Below are positions 40,604 to 49,635 of a DNA stretch of 64,000 nucleotides, one piece after another. Each line of letters begins with the position of its first letter. Position 1 is the first letter of the stretch. A model generated the notes under the pieces. It made no database searches. It was not told the DNA's origin and was given only the letters and a program-made list of their open reading frames with translations. Origin of the DNA: Streptomyces yatensis. GTDB lineage: Bacteria > Actinomycetota > Actinomycetes > Streptomycetales > Streptomycetaceae. A program made the position numbers and the translations under genes. The stretch spans positions 8,370,001 through 8,434,000 of the forward strand of contig NZ_CP072941.1 of the NCBI RefSeq assembly GCF_018069625.1, read 5' to 3'.

Positions 40604-40898
40604 GACGGCCTCCTGCACATGAGGGCTGATCGTGTGCCGTACATCAATGCGTCACTGCAGGTCGTAGGGGCCTGGCGGGGTCCGCAGGTGTGCAGGGACT
40701 CTACCCGAGTGATCATCACTGGGGTATCAGGCGACGCGGAAGGGTGACGACAGCTCGTATCGGCGGCGTGTCTTGCGTTTGCTGGTGTGCCGTCGTGTCA
40801 GCCGGAAACGAAGGTGGCCGCCCCGGACTTCCGGGGCGGCCTGGGCCGGGGGGAGCCGGGCTCCCGGGGTGGCCCCGCGGGTTCGTGATGGTGCGGGT
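40604..40898. other. gap between cyclase and ThuA-like genes
   Basis: About 295 bases. The left half is the presumed promoter of the cyclase-TPP operon (TATCAG and GTGTGC elements near 40700-40730 are weak candidates). The right half holds the hairpin at 40816-40841 and a second smaller GC-rich hairpin near 40852-40872, which probably end the ThuA transcript. Confidence 0.45.
40816..40841. terminator. GC-rich hairpin
   Basis: GGCCGCCCCGG-ACTT-CCGGGGCGGCC is a perfect 11-bp stem with a 4-base loop, downstream of the ThuA-like gene on the minus strand. Confidence 0.8.
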
Positions 40899-41810
40899 CT
40901 ACTTCTGGCTCATGGCCGTCCGGGCGGACGCGGAGGTGGAGGCGGCCGGTGACTGGGCGCCGCCCGCTCCGCCGAGCCACTTCAGGCCGTCGAGGAGGAA
41001 GCGGTTCTGTGTCTCGCTCGCGAAGGTGGACGACAGGGCGGTGTTGGTGTCGTAGTCCATCGCGTTGTGGCCGAAGTTCGCGTACAGCATCTTGTAGTTG
41101 CTGTTCGTCCACAGGATCGGGTAGTAGCCGCTGTACCAGGTCTGGTTGGGGTCGGTGCCGAGCGGGAAGCTGCTCGGGTCGACGGAGGCCAGGATCTTGA
41201 TGGCAGGGTTCTGCCGCAGGTCGTTGGACCAGCTGTACCACTCGCTGACCGACGAGGTGAAGGTGGCGGGCAGGGCCTTGGTGGACGGGTGGGTGCGGTC
41301 CTCGACCTTCAGGGTGGCCGTGGTCGGTCCCCAGGTGTTGGACTTGAAGTTGCCGGTGCCGAGGAACTCGTTGTGATACCAGGGCCAGCTCTGCGCCTCG
41401 GTGGTGAAGGCCGCCACGTGGAAGCCCATCCAGGCGCCACCGCCGCGCATGTAGCGCTCGAAACCGGCACGTTGGGCGGAGGTCTGCGGCAGGTCGTCGA
41501 GGAAGAGCACGACCTTGTACTCGTCGACCCCGCCGTCGGCGAGCAGGTTCCAGTTGTTGCTCGCCGTGTAGGTGAAGCCGTTCTGCGCGGCCTGCTGGGG
41601 GAACCACTCGTTCGCTTCGTGGACGAAGTTGATGTGGGCGGCGTCCCACGTTCCGTTGTACAGGGCCAGGACCTTGAACGGGGCGGCCGCGCTGCGCGCC
41701 GTCGCGTGGACGGGGGCGACCGCCAGGCCCAGCAGCGTGGCCAACAGCACCAGCAGCCGTAGGGCCACGGATGCCGTCCTGGGCGATCCGATGTCTCTGC
41801 TCTTCTGCAT
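40899..41810 (-). CDS. secreted ThuA domain-containing protein
   Basis: A 303-residue exported protein. GAGGAG precedes ATG 41810, and the signal peptide contains ALRLLVLLATLLGLAVAPVHA with cleavage near ATA-RSA. The ThuA-like fold follows: FKVLALYNGTWDAAHINFVHEANEWF, KVVLFLDDLPQTSAQRAGFERYM, GGGAWMGFHVAAFTTE and YYPILWTNSNYKMLYANFGHNAMDY. ThuA domains resemble class I glutamine amidotransferases and are linked to sugar or trehalose metabolism. The N-terminal extra region and C-terminal SASARTA tail suggest an extracellular carbohydrate role. The next minus-strand hairpin ends the transcript. Confidence 0.88.
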   Translation of the reverse strand: MQKSRDIGSPRTASVALRLLVLLATLLGLAVAPVHATARSAAAPFKVLALYNGTWDAAHINFVHEANEWFPQQAAQNGFTYTASNNWNLLADGGVDEYKVVLFLDDLPQTSAQRAGFERYMRGGGAWMGFHVAAFTTEAQSWPWYHNEFLGTGNFKSNTWGPTTATLKVEDRTHPSTKALPATFTSSVSEWYSWSNDLRQNPAIKILASVDPSSFPLGTDPNQTWYSGYYPILWTNSNYKMLYANFGHNAMDYDTNTALSSTFASETQNRFLLDGLKWLGGAGGAQSPAASTSASARTAMSQK

Positions 41811-42078
41811 GTGCGCTCCTCGCTGACGGATGTTGCCGCTGTCACGGGTGGGGGATCTGGACACCGACGGCCAACGCCGACACAGCTGCGGAGCGGGTTT
41901 GTCCACCATCGCAGAGGCACGGCTTTTCGCAGACGGGCGATGGGTGAAGCTAAAGGTCTGAACCAGACACGTCAAGAGATGAAGCAAGAAGAGCGCCCAC
42001 GGCGAGGTTCGCCTGAAGAAGTCGAACGCGGCCTATGTCGCGCCGTGGGCCTTCTGCCGCCGCCCGGCCGGGGTCCGC

Positions 42079-43074
42079 TCAGCGCTCCAGGATGCGGTCG
42101 ACGTCGGCCATCTGCCCGGCGGTGAGCGGCCCCTTCGCGATGGCACCCGCGTTCTCCTCGGCCTGGGCGACCGTACGGAAGCCGGGGATCGGGATCGTCC
42201 GCGGGCTGCGGGCCCAGATCCAGGCGAGGGCGCCCTGGGCGAGGGTGCGGCCGTCGCTGGTGAGGATGGACCGCAGGGCGTCGACGCGCTGGAGCCAGGC
42301 CGGGTCCGCGCCCGTGTTCGCGAGGAAGCCCGGCAGCCAGGCGGGGGGCGCGTTGCGGATGTCCGCGTGGTCCAGGGCGCGGCCGGTGGTGTGTTTGCCG
42401 GTGAGCAGTCCCATGGCGAGGGGGCTGCGGTTGACGCTGGCGAGGTCCGACTCGGCGCAGAGGGCGAGGATTTCGGGCGCGTCCTGGAGGATGTTCAGGC
42501 GGTGCTGGACGGCCGCGCAGTGCGGGCCCTGGGCGAAGACGGCGGCGCGGGCGGGGTCATCGGTGCTCCAGGCGTACGCGCGGATCAGACCCTCGGCCAC
42601 CAACTCCTCGCAGGTGTCGCGCAGTTCGGCGGCGCGCTCGGGGTCGGCGTCGGAGATGTGGAGCTGGTACAGATCGACGTGGTCCGTGTTCAGGCGCCGC
42701 AGGGAGGCGGTCAGGGCGCGGCGCAGGTGTTCCGGCGAGTCGTCCTGCCCGTCGCAGACGCGGGTCCGCTCGTCGAAGAGATTGCCCCATTTCGTCGCGA
42801 TGACGACGTCGGAGCGGTGCTTGCCGAGGGCACGGCCGAGCAGGCGTTCGCTGTGGCCGGTGCCGTACGCATCGGCGGTGTCGAAGAAGGTGACGCCGAG
42901 GTCGAGTGCCCGCTGAATCGCCCGCACGGACTCCTCGTCGTCGACCTTGCCCCAGCCCAGGGGCTGTCCGTCGGCGGTCTGCCACTCACCGCCGATGGCC
43001 CAGCAGCCGAAGCCGAGAGCGCTCACTTCGATGCCGCTGCGGCCCAGTGTTCTGTTGTGCTCCGTGGTCTCCAT
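42079..43074 (-). CDS. aldo/keto reductase
   Basis: A 331-residue NADPH-dependent aldo-keto reductase. The start is ATG 43074 (METTEHNRTLGRSGIEVSALG). The catalytic tetrad region is visible: Asp and Tyr in FFDTADAYGTGHSERLLG, Lys in VIATKWGNLFDER, His in LYQLHISDADPE. The C-terminal cofactor region ARSPRTIPIPGFRTVAQAEEN is normal. The upstream 95 bases carry three copies of a 14-bp element, so transcription is probably controlled. Substrate is not predictable. Confidence 0.92.
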   Translation of the reverse strand: METTEHNRTLGRSGIEVSALGFGCWAIGGEWQTADGQPLGWGKVDDEESVRAIQRALDLGVTFFDTADAYGTGHSERLLGRALGKHRSDVVIATKWGNLFDERTRVCDGQDDSPEHLRRALTASLRRLNTDHVDLYQLHISDADPERAAELRDTCEELVAEGLIRAYAWSTDDPARAAVFAQGPHCAAVQHRLNILQDAPEILALCAESDLASVNRSPLAMGLLTGKHTTGRALDHADIRNAPPAWLPGFLANTGADPAWLQRVDALRSILTSDGRTLAQGALAWIWARSPRTIPIPGFRTVAQAEENAGAIAKGPLTAGQMADVDRILER

Positions 43075-43098
43075 GCCCGGGGACAGTAGGAGTTGGAG

Positions 43099-43159
43099 CG
43101 CACACGAAGGCAAGCCCTTACGGCATTGCCTTCGTGTGCACGAGATTGCCTTCGGGTGC
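43099..43159. promoter_or_regulatory. three copies of a 14-bp element before the aldo-keto reductase gene
   Basis: TTGCCTTCGTGTGC lies at 43126-43139, TTGCCTTCGGGTGC at 43146-43159 (20 bases apart, about two helix turns), and the inverse complement GCACACGAAGGCAA at 43099-43112. This looks like a binding array for a regulator, possibly with the aldo-keto reductase as target. Confidence 0.7.
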
Positions 43160-43168
43160 GCCCGTGCC

Positions 43169-44530
<1,362 letters not shown>

Positions 44531-44586
44531 TCAGGTGTGGGCGAGCCGGGTGTGGATCCGTGGGTCGTGCGGGTGCCGCGCCCAGA

Positions 44587-44724
44587 TTAGGGGCTGGGGG
44601 CGGACCAGCCGATCGGGGCGCCGCGCAGGGCGGCCACGAGGCGGGTGGCCGCCTCGTCCTCGGTACGTCCGATCTTGATGAGGCCGAGGATGTCCCGCGG
44701 ATCGAACAGCGCGCTCCACACCTA
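44587..44724 (-). other. short coding-like fragment
   Basis: On the minus strand 44587-44724 encodes FDPRDILGLIKIGRTEDEAA followed by TRLVAALRGAPIGWSA and a stop, with no upstream extension because TAG precedes the first codon. The composition is that of a real protein end, perhaps the C-terminus of a small regulator. It cannot be named. The rest of the gap 44516-44791 shows nothing. Confidence 0.3.
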
Positions 44725-44791
44725 CAGGGTCTCGTCCCCGAGATCCCCTAGACCGGGTTCCCGGTGGTCTGCCGAGAGAGTGTCGCGGAGG

Positions 44792-45220
44792 TCAGAACGC
44801 GTAGCGACTCACCTTCTCCGGGTGGATGACGACACGGACCCAGTCCTCGGCCAGGATCCCGGCGAGGTCGTCGGCGCGGGCCGGGTCGTCGAGGTCCCAG
44901 TAGCGCGCCGCCAGACGGGCGGCCAGGTCGTGTGCTCCGTCGGGTTCCACCGTGGTGCGGCCGGCCACCGACAGCCAGCGCTCGCGTTCGCCCACCGGGG
45001 CGGCGACGACGATCGAGGCGCGGGGGTCGCGGCGCAGGCGCCGCACCTTGAGCGTGTCCGGGCCCGTGAAGAGCTGGACCGTGCCCTCGGCGGTGGCCTC
45101 GAACCACACCGGCCGGGGCTGTGGCGGAAGCGGGCCCCCGGCCACGGACAGGAACCCGTACAGGGGGCGCCGGAGGAACTCGAGGTCCTGGGCGGTCAGC
45201 GAAGTGGCGTCGGTGCTCAT
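44792..45220 (-). CDS. PPOX-class F420-dependent protein
   Basis: A 142-residue split-barrel protein of the pyridoxine-5-phosphate-oxidase-like family. Landmarks are TAQDLEFLRRPLYGFLSVAGG, PRPVWFEATAEGTVQLFTG, and KVRRLRRDPRASIVVAAPVGERERWLSVAGRTTVE, the cofactor-binding stretch. The C-terminal half is the usual helix plus EDWVRVVIHPEKVSRYAF. Such proteins bind F420, FMN or heme; in streptomycetes F420 is common. GGAAGGG precedes ATG 45220. Confidence 0.88.
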   Translation of the reverse strand: MSTDATSLTAQDLEFLRRPLYGFLSVAGGPLPPQPRPVWFEATAEGTVQLFTGPDTLKVRRLRRDPRASIVVAAPVGERERWLSVAGRTTVEPDGAHDLAARLAARYWDLDDPARADDLAGILAEDWVRVVIHPEKVSRYAF

Positions 45221-45333
45221 CACGGCCCTTCCGATGAGTGAGGGAATGGTTTCGAGGTCGTTGAACGAGGCGTCGGCTCGTTCTGATCGGGTGGTCAGGG
45301 CGATGGCCCGGCAGCCCGGCCGCCGCTAGGCGG

Positions 45334-46170
45334 TCATCGCCCCCAGGCTCCCGCCGCCGCGGCCCGTACGACGTAGTCCTCAAAGGTCCGGGGCGCCCGT
45401 CCCAGGACGGTGGCGAGGTCGTCCGTCGTCCCGGCGAGCAGCCCGCGTTCCATCAGTACGAACATCTCGGCGACGTGGTGGGCGTCCTCCTCGCCCACGC
45501 CCTCCTCGACCAGAGCCGCGGTGTACTGGGCGGGGGAGACCTGCCGGTAGGCGATGGGCCGCCCGGACGTCCGGGAGATCAGCTCGACGGCCTCGCCGAA
45601 GGTGAGCGCGCGCGGCCCGGTCAGCTCGTAGATCCGTCCGGTGTGCCGGTCGGGCTCGGTCAACACCGCGGCCGCGGCGTCGGCGACGTCCTCCGCGTCG
45701 ATGAACGGCTCGGGGACCGTGCCGGCCGGGAGCGCCAGCTCCCCGGCGACCAGCGCGGCGTGGAAGACGTCCTCGTCGAAGTTCTGGGCGAAGTTCGACG
45801 GCCGTAGAACGGTCCACTCCAGCGCCGAGCCACGTACGGCATCCTCGGCCGAGCGCATGTCGAGGCCGAACGAGGAGTCGCCCCAGGTGTCGGACCCGCG
45901 CCCGGAGAGCAGGACCAGCCGCCGCACCCCGGCGGCCTCGGCCCGGGCCACGAACTCGTGCACCGGGCCCGGTACGCGCGGGGCCACCACATAGGCGACG
46001 TCGACACCCCGCAGGGCCGCGTCCCAGCCGCCGGGGTCGGACCAGTCGAACCGTGTCCGGCTCGATCGGGAGGCGGCCCGCACCGGTGTTCCGCGCAGCC
46101 GCAACCGGGCGAGGATCCGCCGGCCCGTCTTGCCGGTCGCGCCCAGGACGAGAGTGGTGTCGTTGCTCAT
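45334..46170 (-). CDS. NmrA/NAD(P)H-binding family protein
   Basis: A 278-residue atypical SDR of the NmrA-like class. The Rossmann motif is TLVLGATGKTGRRILARL, followed by GVDVAYVVAPRVPG, RRLVLLSGRGSD and WTVLRPSNFAQNF. The Y-x-x-x-K dyad of classical SDRs is absent, suggesting an NADP sensor or an atypical reductase. ATG 46170 lies 82 bases from the divergent AraC start, so the AraC protein probably regulates it. Confidence 0.9.
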   Translation of the reverse strand: MSNDTTLVLGATGKTGRRILARLRLRGTPVRAASRSSRTRFDWSDPGGWDAALRGVDVAYVVAPRVPGPVHEFVARAEAAGVRRLVLLSGRGSDTWGDSSFGLDMRSAEDAVRGSALEWTVLRPSNFAQNFDEDVFHAALVAGELALPAGTVPEPFIDAEDVADAAAAVLTEPDRHTGRIYELTGPRALTFGEAVELISRTSGRPIAYRQVSPAQYTAALVEEGVGEEDAHHVAEMFVLMERGLLAGTTDDLATVLGRAPRTFEDYVVRAAAAGAWGR

Positions 46171-46252
46171 AAGGCCGATTGAACACGGCCGACTCGGACG
46201 AACCCATGGGCAAAAAGCCGGATCACCTGTGTATGCGTCTAAAATCGCTGAG

Positions 46253-47209
46253 GTGGACGCCTTCAGTGACCTGATCCGCGGGGTGCGAGCCCACGGCTCG
46301 TTGTTCGGCAGCTCGACCCTGTCGCCGCCCTGGGCACTGCACTTCGTGGACGGCGCGCCACTGACCCTGTGCAGCGTCCTCACCGGGGCGGGCTGGATCG
46401 TGTCGGAGCACGGTCCGCCCGAGCCGCTGCGCGCCCGCGAGACGATCGTCGTGCGCGGCCCCGCCACGTTCACCTTCGTCGACGAGGTCGGCACCCGGGC
46501 CGAACCGATCGCGTGCGGCGAGCACTGCGCGACGCCCGAGCAGGGCGGGACCCGGCACCGGCGTGGCTGGAACGACTCCGGCGGGGGCGCCGGCGGGAAC
46601 TTCGACGACGGCCGTGGTGCCACGACCCTGATCGTCGGCGCCTATCCCGTGCGCGGCGAGATCAGCCGCCGACTGCTGGACGCGCTGCCCGTCGTGCTGC
46701 GCGTGGACGCCGGGGGCACGGCCGACCCCGTGCTGGACCACCTCGCCGCCGAGGTCGCCGTCGACACACCGGGCCAGCAGGTCGTGCTCGACCGGCTGCT
46801 GGACTGGATGCTGGTCTGCACGCTGCGCGAGTGGTTCGACCGGCCCGGCGGCGAGCCCCCGGCCTGGTGGGCCGCCCAACGGGACCCGGTGGTCGGCGAC
46901 GCGCTGCGCCTGCTGCACGCCGAACCGGCGGCACCCTGGACGGTCGCCGCGCTGGCCGAGCGGACCGGAGTGTCGCGTTCGACGCTGGCCAAGCGGTTCG
47001 CCGATCTGGTCGGCGAGCCCCCGCTGACCTACCTCACCCGCTGGCGCATGACGCTCGCGGCAGACCTCCTGGTCGAGCGGAAGGCCGCGACCATCGCGGA
47101 CATCGCCCGCACGGTGGGCTACTCCGACCCGTTCGGATTCAGCGCGGCGTTCAAACGGGTCCGAGGCGCCAACCCCAGCGAATTCCGGCGCACCGCGACG
47201 ACGTCATAG
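46253..47209 (+). CDS. AraC family regulator (cupin_6 type)
   Basis: A 318-residue regulator. It starts at GTG 46253 (DAFSDLIRGVRAHGSLFG), seven bases after a TAAAAT -10 box at 46240-46245, so the transcript is probably leaderless. The N-terminal cupin contains LSPPWALHFVDGAPLTLCSVL. The C-terminal helix-turn-helix is WTVAALAERTGVSRSTLAKRFADLVGEPPLTYLTRWRM and ATIADIARTVGYSDPFGFSAAFKRVRG. It is divergent from the NmrA gene. Its stop codon lies in the first unit of a 19-bp tandem array. Confidence 0.92.
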   Translation: MDAFSDLIRGVRAHGSLFGSSTLSPPWALHFVDGAPLTLCSVLTGAGWIVSEHGPPEPLRARETIVVRGPATFTFVDEVGTRAEPIACGEHCATPEQGGTRHRRGWNDSGGGAGGNFDDGRGATTLIVGAYPVRGEISRRLLDALPVVLRVDAGGTADPVLDHLAAEVAVDTPGQQVVLDRLLDWMLVCTLREWFDRPGGEPPAWWAAQRDPVVGDALRLLHAEPAAPWTVAALAERTGVSRSTLAKRFADLVGEPPLTYLTRWRMTLAADLLVERKAATIADIARTVGYSDPFGFSAAFKRVRGANPSEFRRTATTS

Positions 47210-47353
47210 CGCCGCGACCATGTCATAGCGCCGCGACGACGTCCCAGCGCCGCGACGATGTCATAGCGCCGCGACGATGTCATAGCGCCGCGACGATGTC
47301 ATAGCGCCGCGACGATGTCATAGCGCCGCGACGATGTCATAGCGCCGCGACGT
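47191..47353. repeat. 19-bp tandem repeat, eight and a half copies, between convergent stop codons
   Basis: CGCCGCGACGATGTCATAG is present in five perfect copies (47248-47342) after three diverged copies (47191-47209, 47210-47228, 47229-47247), with a partial copy to 47353. The TAG in the first unit is the AraC stop codon. On the other strand, a TGA spanning the last two units ends the quinone-reductase gene, whose last residues (VAAL) come from the repeat. Confidence 0.95.
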
Positions 47354-48320
47354 CCAGCACCAGCTTGCCCGTGGTCGTCCCCGCCTCGATCCGGCGGTGC
47401 GCTTCGGCAGCCCGTTCCAGCGGCAGAGCCTCGACCTGCACCCGCAGCTCTCCCTCGGCCGCGGCCGCCACCGCACGGCGCAGCGCCCGGCCCGCCTCGT
47501 CGGGGTGGGCGGCGGCGAAGGCGGCCAGATTGAAGCCGGAGACGGTCTTGTTGCTGAACCACAGTTCGTTGGCCGGGACGCCGACGTCCTCGGCGCCCGA
47601 GGCATTGCCCATGACCACCAGGCGTCCCATGGAGGCCAGCCGGTCCAGGCTCGCCCGGCGGGTGGGGCCGCCGACCATGTCGACGACGATGTCGAACTGA
47701 CCGGCGTCGGCGAGCCGGTCGCGGAGGATCACCTCGTCGTAGCCGAAGCCCTTCGCGGTGTCGATCTTGGCGGCGCTCCCGACCGTACCCACCACGCGAC
47801 CCGCGCCCAACAGACGGGCCGCCTGGCCGAGTTGGCTGCCCACGCCGCCGGCGGCGGCGTGCACCAGGACGCTCTCGCCCGGAGCGATGCGGGCCACCCG
47901 GTCGAGCACCAGGAAGGCGGTGGTGCTGTTGGACGGCAGAGCCGCGGCCGTGCCCATGCCGATGTCCAGGCCGTCCAGCGGGGCGACCAGGTCGGCCGAG
48001 GTGACCGCCACCTCGGCGTAGCCGCCGGAATCGACGATCGTCAGGGCGGCCACCGGCCGGCCGGGCCACAGATTCTCGACGCCCTCGCCGACGGCACGGA
48101 CGTATCCGGCAACCTCGATGCCCGGTACGAAGGGCAGCGGCACATCGACCACGCCGCGCCGGTAGAGGACCTCGGCGAAGTTCGCACCCGCGTAGGCCAC
48201 GTCGATGGCGACCTGGCCCGGCCCCGGGGCGGGGATCGGCACCGTGCCGACGCGGAGCACCCCGGCGTCGCCGAACTCGGGGATGGTCACTGCCTTCATC
48301 TGCGTGTCATCGCTGTTCAT
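47337..48320 (-). CDS. quinone oxidoreductase family protein
   Basis: A 327-residue zinc-independent medium-chain reductase. The GroES-like N-domain reads VPLPFVPGIEVAGYVRAVGEGV. The nucleotide-binding domain holds GESVLVHAAAGGVGSQLGQAARLLGAGRVVG and YDEVILRDRL. The C-terminal pattern HRRIEAGTTTGKLVLDV is the family ending. The last residues and stop lie within the 19-bp tandem array. The upstream gene is the XRE regulator on the same strand, 44 bases away, so the two may be co-transcribed. Confidence 0.92.
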   Translation of the reverse strand: MNSDDTQMKAVTIPEFGDAGVLRVGTVPIPAPGPGQVAIDVAYAGANFAEVLYRRGVVDVPLPFVPGIEVAGYVRAVGEGVENLWPGRPVAALTIVDSGGYAEVAVTSADLVAPLDGLDIGMGTAAALPSNSTTAFLVLDRVARIAPGESVLVHAAAGGVGSQLGQAARLLGAGRVVGTVGSAAKIDTAKGFGYDEVILRDRLADAGQFDIVVDMVGGPTRRASLDRLASMGRLVVMGNASGAEDVGVPANELWFSNKTVSGFNLAAFAAAHPDEAGRALRRAVAAAAEGELRVQVEALPLERAAEAHRRIEAGTTTGKLVLDVAAL

Positions 48321-48364
48321 GGCAGTGATGCTGCCGCTCGGTCAGCGGGTCGGGCAGTGTCCGT

Positions 48365-49231
48365 TCATCCTGGGTGTGCCACCACCAGGCTGCGCCGCCG
48401 CATCAGCTCCTCCAGCCGCTGCTGGGTGTTGGTGCCCGGGCGGGGGTTGTGCAGGATCAGATGGTGCCCGGGGTGCTCGGGCAGCGGCAGCAGCGTGGCG
48501 TCGAAGACCAGGGTCCCGGCCGTGTCGTGGTCGACGGCCTTCACCGCACTGGTGTGCTCGGCCACGTCGTGGCGCGCCCACAGCTCCGCGAACTCCGGGC
48601 TGACCGCGGCCAGGTCGCCGGCGATGCGGTCGAACTCCGGATCGTCCGGGTAGTGTGCCGCATCGGCCCGGAAGCCGGCGGCCACCTGGGGCGCGGTCTC
48701 GGCCCAGTGCCGGTGCAGCGCCCGGTAACGGGTGTTGGTGAAGAACGAGACCAGGCAGTTGTGGTCGGTCTCGCCGTAGCCGAACACCTCCCGGGCCATG
48801 TCGTTGACCGCGGTGAAGTTCCAGTGGCGGTCGCGTACGTAGCCGGGCCGCGGCAGCCAGGAGTCGAGCAGCCGTCGCAGCTCCGGCGAGGTGGGCACGG
48901 CGGGCGCGGGCACGTCGCGCGGCGGGTTGAGCCCGGCCAGCCGGTACAGATGCGCGCGTTCGGCCGCGTTCAGCAGCAGCGCGCGGGCGATGGCGTCGAT
49001 GACCTCCTCGGACACCGTGATGTCGCGCCCCTGCTCCAGCCACGTGTACCACGACACCCCGACCCCGGAGAGCACCGCGACCTCCTCGCGCCGCAGCCCC
49101 GGGGTGCGCCGCCGGCCGCCGTCCGGCATGCCGACGTCGGCCGGCGAGACCCGCGCCCTGCGGCTGCGCAGGAACTCCCGCAGCTCGGCGCGGCGGCGGT
49201 CACGGGACAAGGAGGTGCGAGCACTGGCCAT
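48365..49231 (-). CDS. XRE family regulator, MmyB-like
   Basis: A 288-residue regulator. The N-terminal XRE helix-turn-helix carries TPGLRREEVAVLSGVGVSWYTWLEQGRDITVSEEVIDAIARAL. The C-terminal MmyB-like ligand domain includes DRHWNFTAVNDMAREVFGYGETDHNCLVSFFTN and ends in H-D-T-A-G-T-L-V-F. ATG 49231 precedes the quinone-reductase gene with the same orientation. Regulators of this type commonly control an adjacent reductase, here a plausible target. A decayed D-amino-acid-oxidase-like gene lies on the other side. Confidence 0.9.
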   Translation of the reverse strand: MASARTSLSRDRRRAELREFLRSRRARVSPADVGMPDGGRRRTPGLRREEVAVLSGVGVSWYTWLEQGRDITVSEEVIDAIARALLLNAAERAHLYRLAGLNPPRDVPAPAVPTSPELRRLLDSWLPRPGYVRDRHWNFTAVNDMAREVFGYGETDHNCLVSFFTNTRYRALHRHWAETAPQVAAGFRADAAHYPDDPEFDRIAGDLAAVSPEFAELWARHDVAEHTSAVKAVDHDTAGTLVFDATLLPLPEHPGHHLILHNPRPGTNTQQRLEELMRRRSLVVAHPG

Positions 49232-49287
49232 GAGACAAACCCTAAGGCCGCTTCTCCGCTTCTCCGCCGGATGAGAACGGTTTACGG

Positions 49288-49565
49288 GTGACCGTCGTCG
49301 CCGACCGCACCTCGCCGGACACCGTGTCCGCGGTGGCGGGGGCGCTGTGGGAGTGGTCGCCGGCGGCGTGCGGCCGTGCCCCAACTGGAGCCGGTACGGG
49401 TGGGGTCGCGGCTCGCACACCACGGAAACGTCCGGCTGGAGGCCGAGACCGGCACCCGCCTGGTGCGCGACTACGGGCACGGCGGCTCGGGTTTCACCCC
49501 GTCCTGGGGCTGCGCACAGGAAGCGGCGCGACCGGTCGCCGAGGTGGTGGGCGCGGGCCCAGCGG
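49288..49565 (+). pseudogene. D-amino-acid-oxidase-like FAD gene with internal deletion
   Basis: GTG 49288 opens TVVADRTSPDTVSAVAGALW followed by EW, the part just after the FAD-binding glycine motif of streptomycete D-amino-acid-oxidase-like proteins. From about 49382, in another frame, comes LEPVRVGSRLAHHGNVRLEA and RDYGHGGSGFTPSWGCAQEA, the family C-terminus. About 240 middle residues and the N-terminal Rossmann motif are missing. A relic, not a working enzyme. Confidence 0.7.
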
Positions 49566-49635
49566 TGTGCCCGTGGGGGAGCGGGCCGCCGGGTGTGCAT
49601 CCCGGCGGCCCGCTCCCCCCCACCCGCTCCAGGCG

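Noticed and set aside
47191..47353. CRISPR-like regular repeats
   Set aside because: The 19-bp units are directly adjacent with no spacers between them, and no cas genes are present. It is a tandem repeat.
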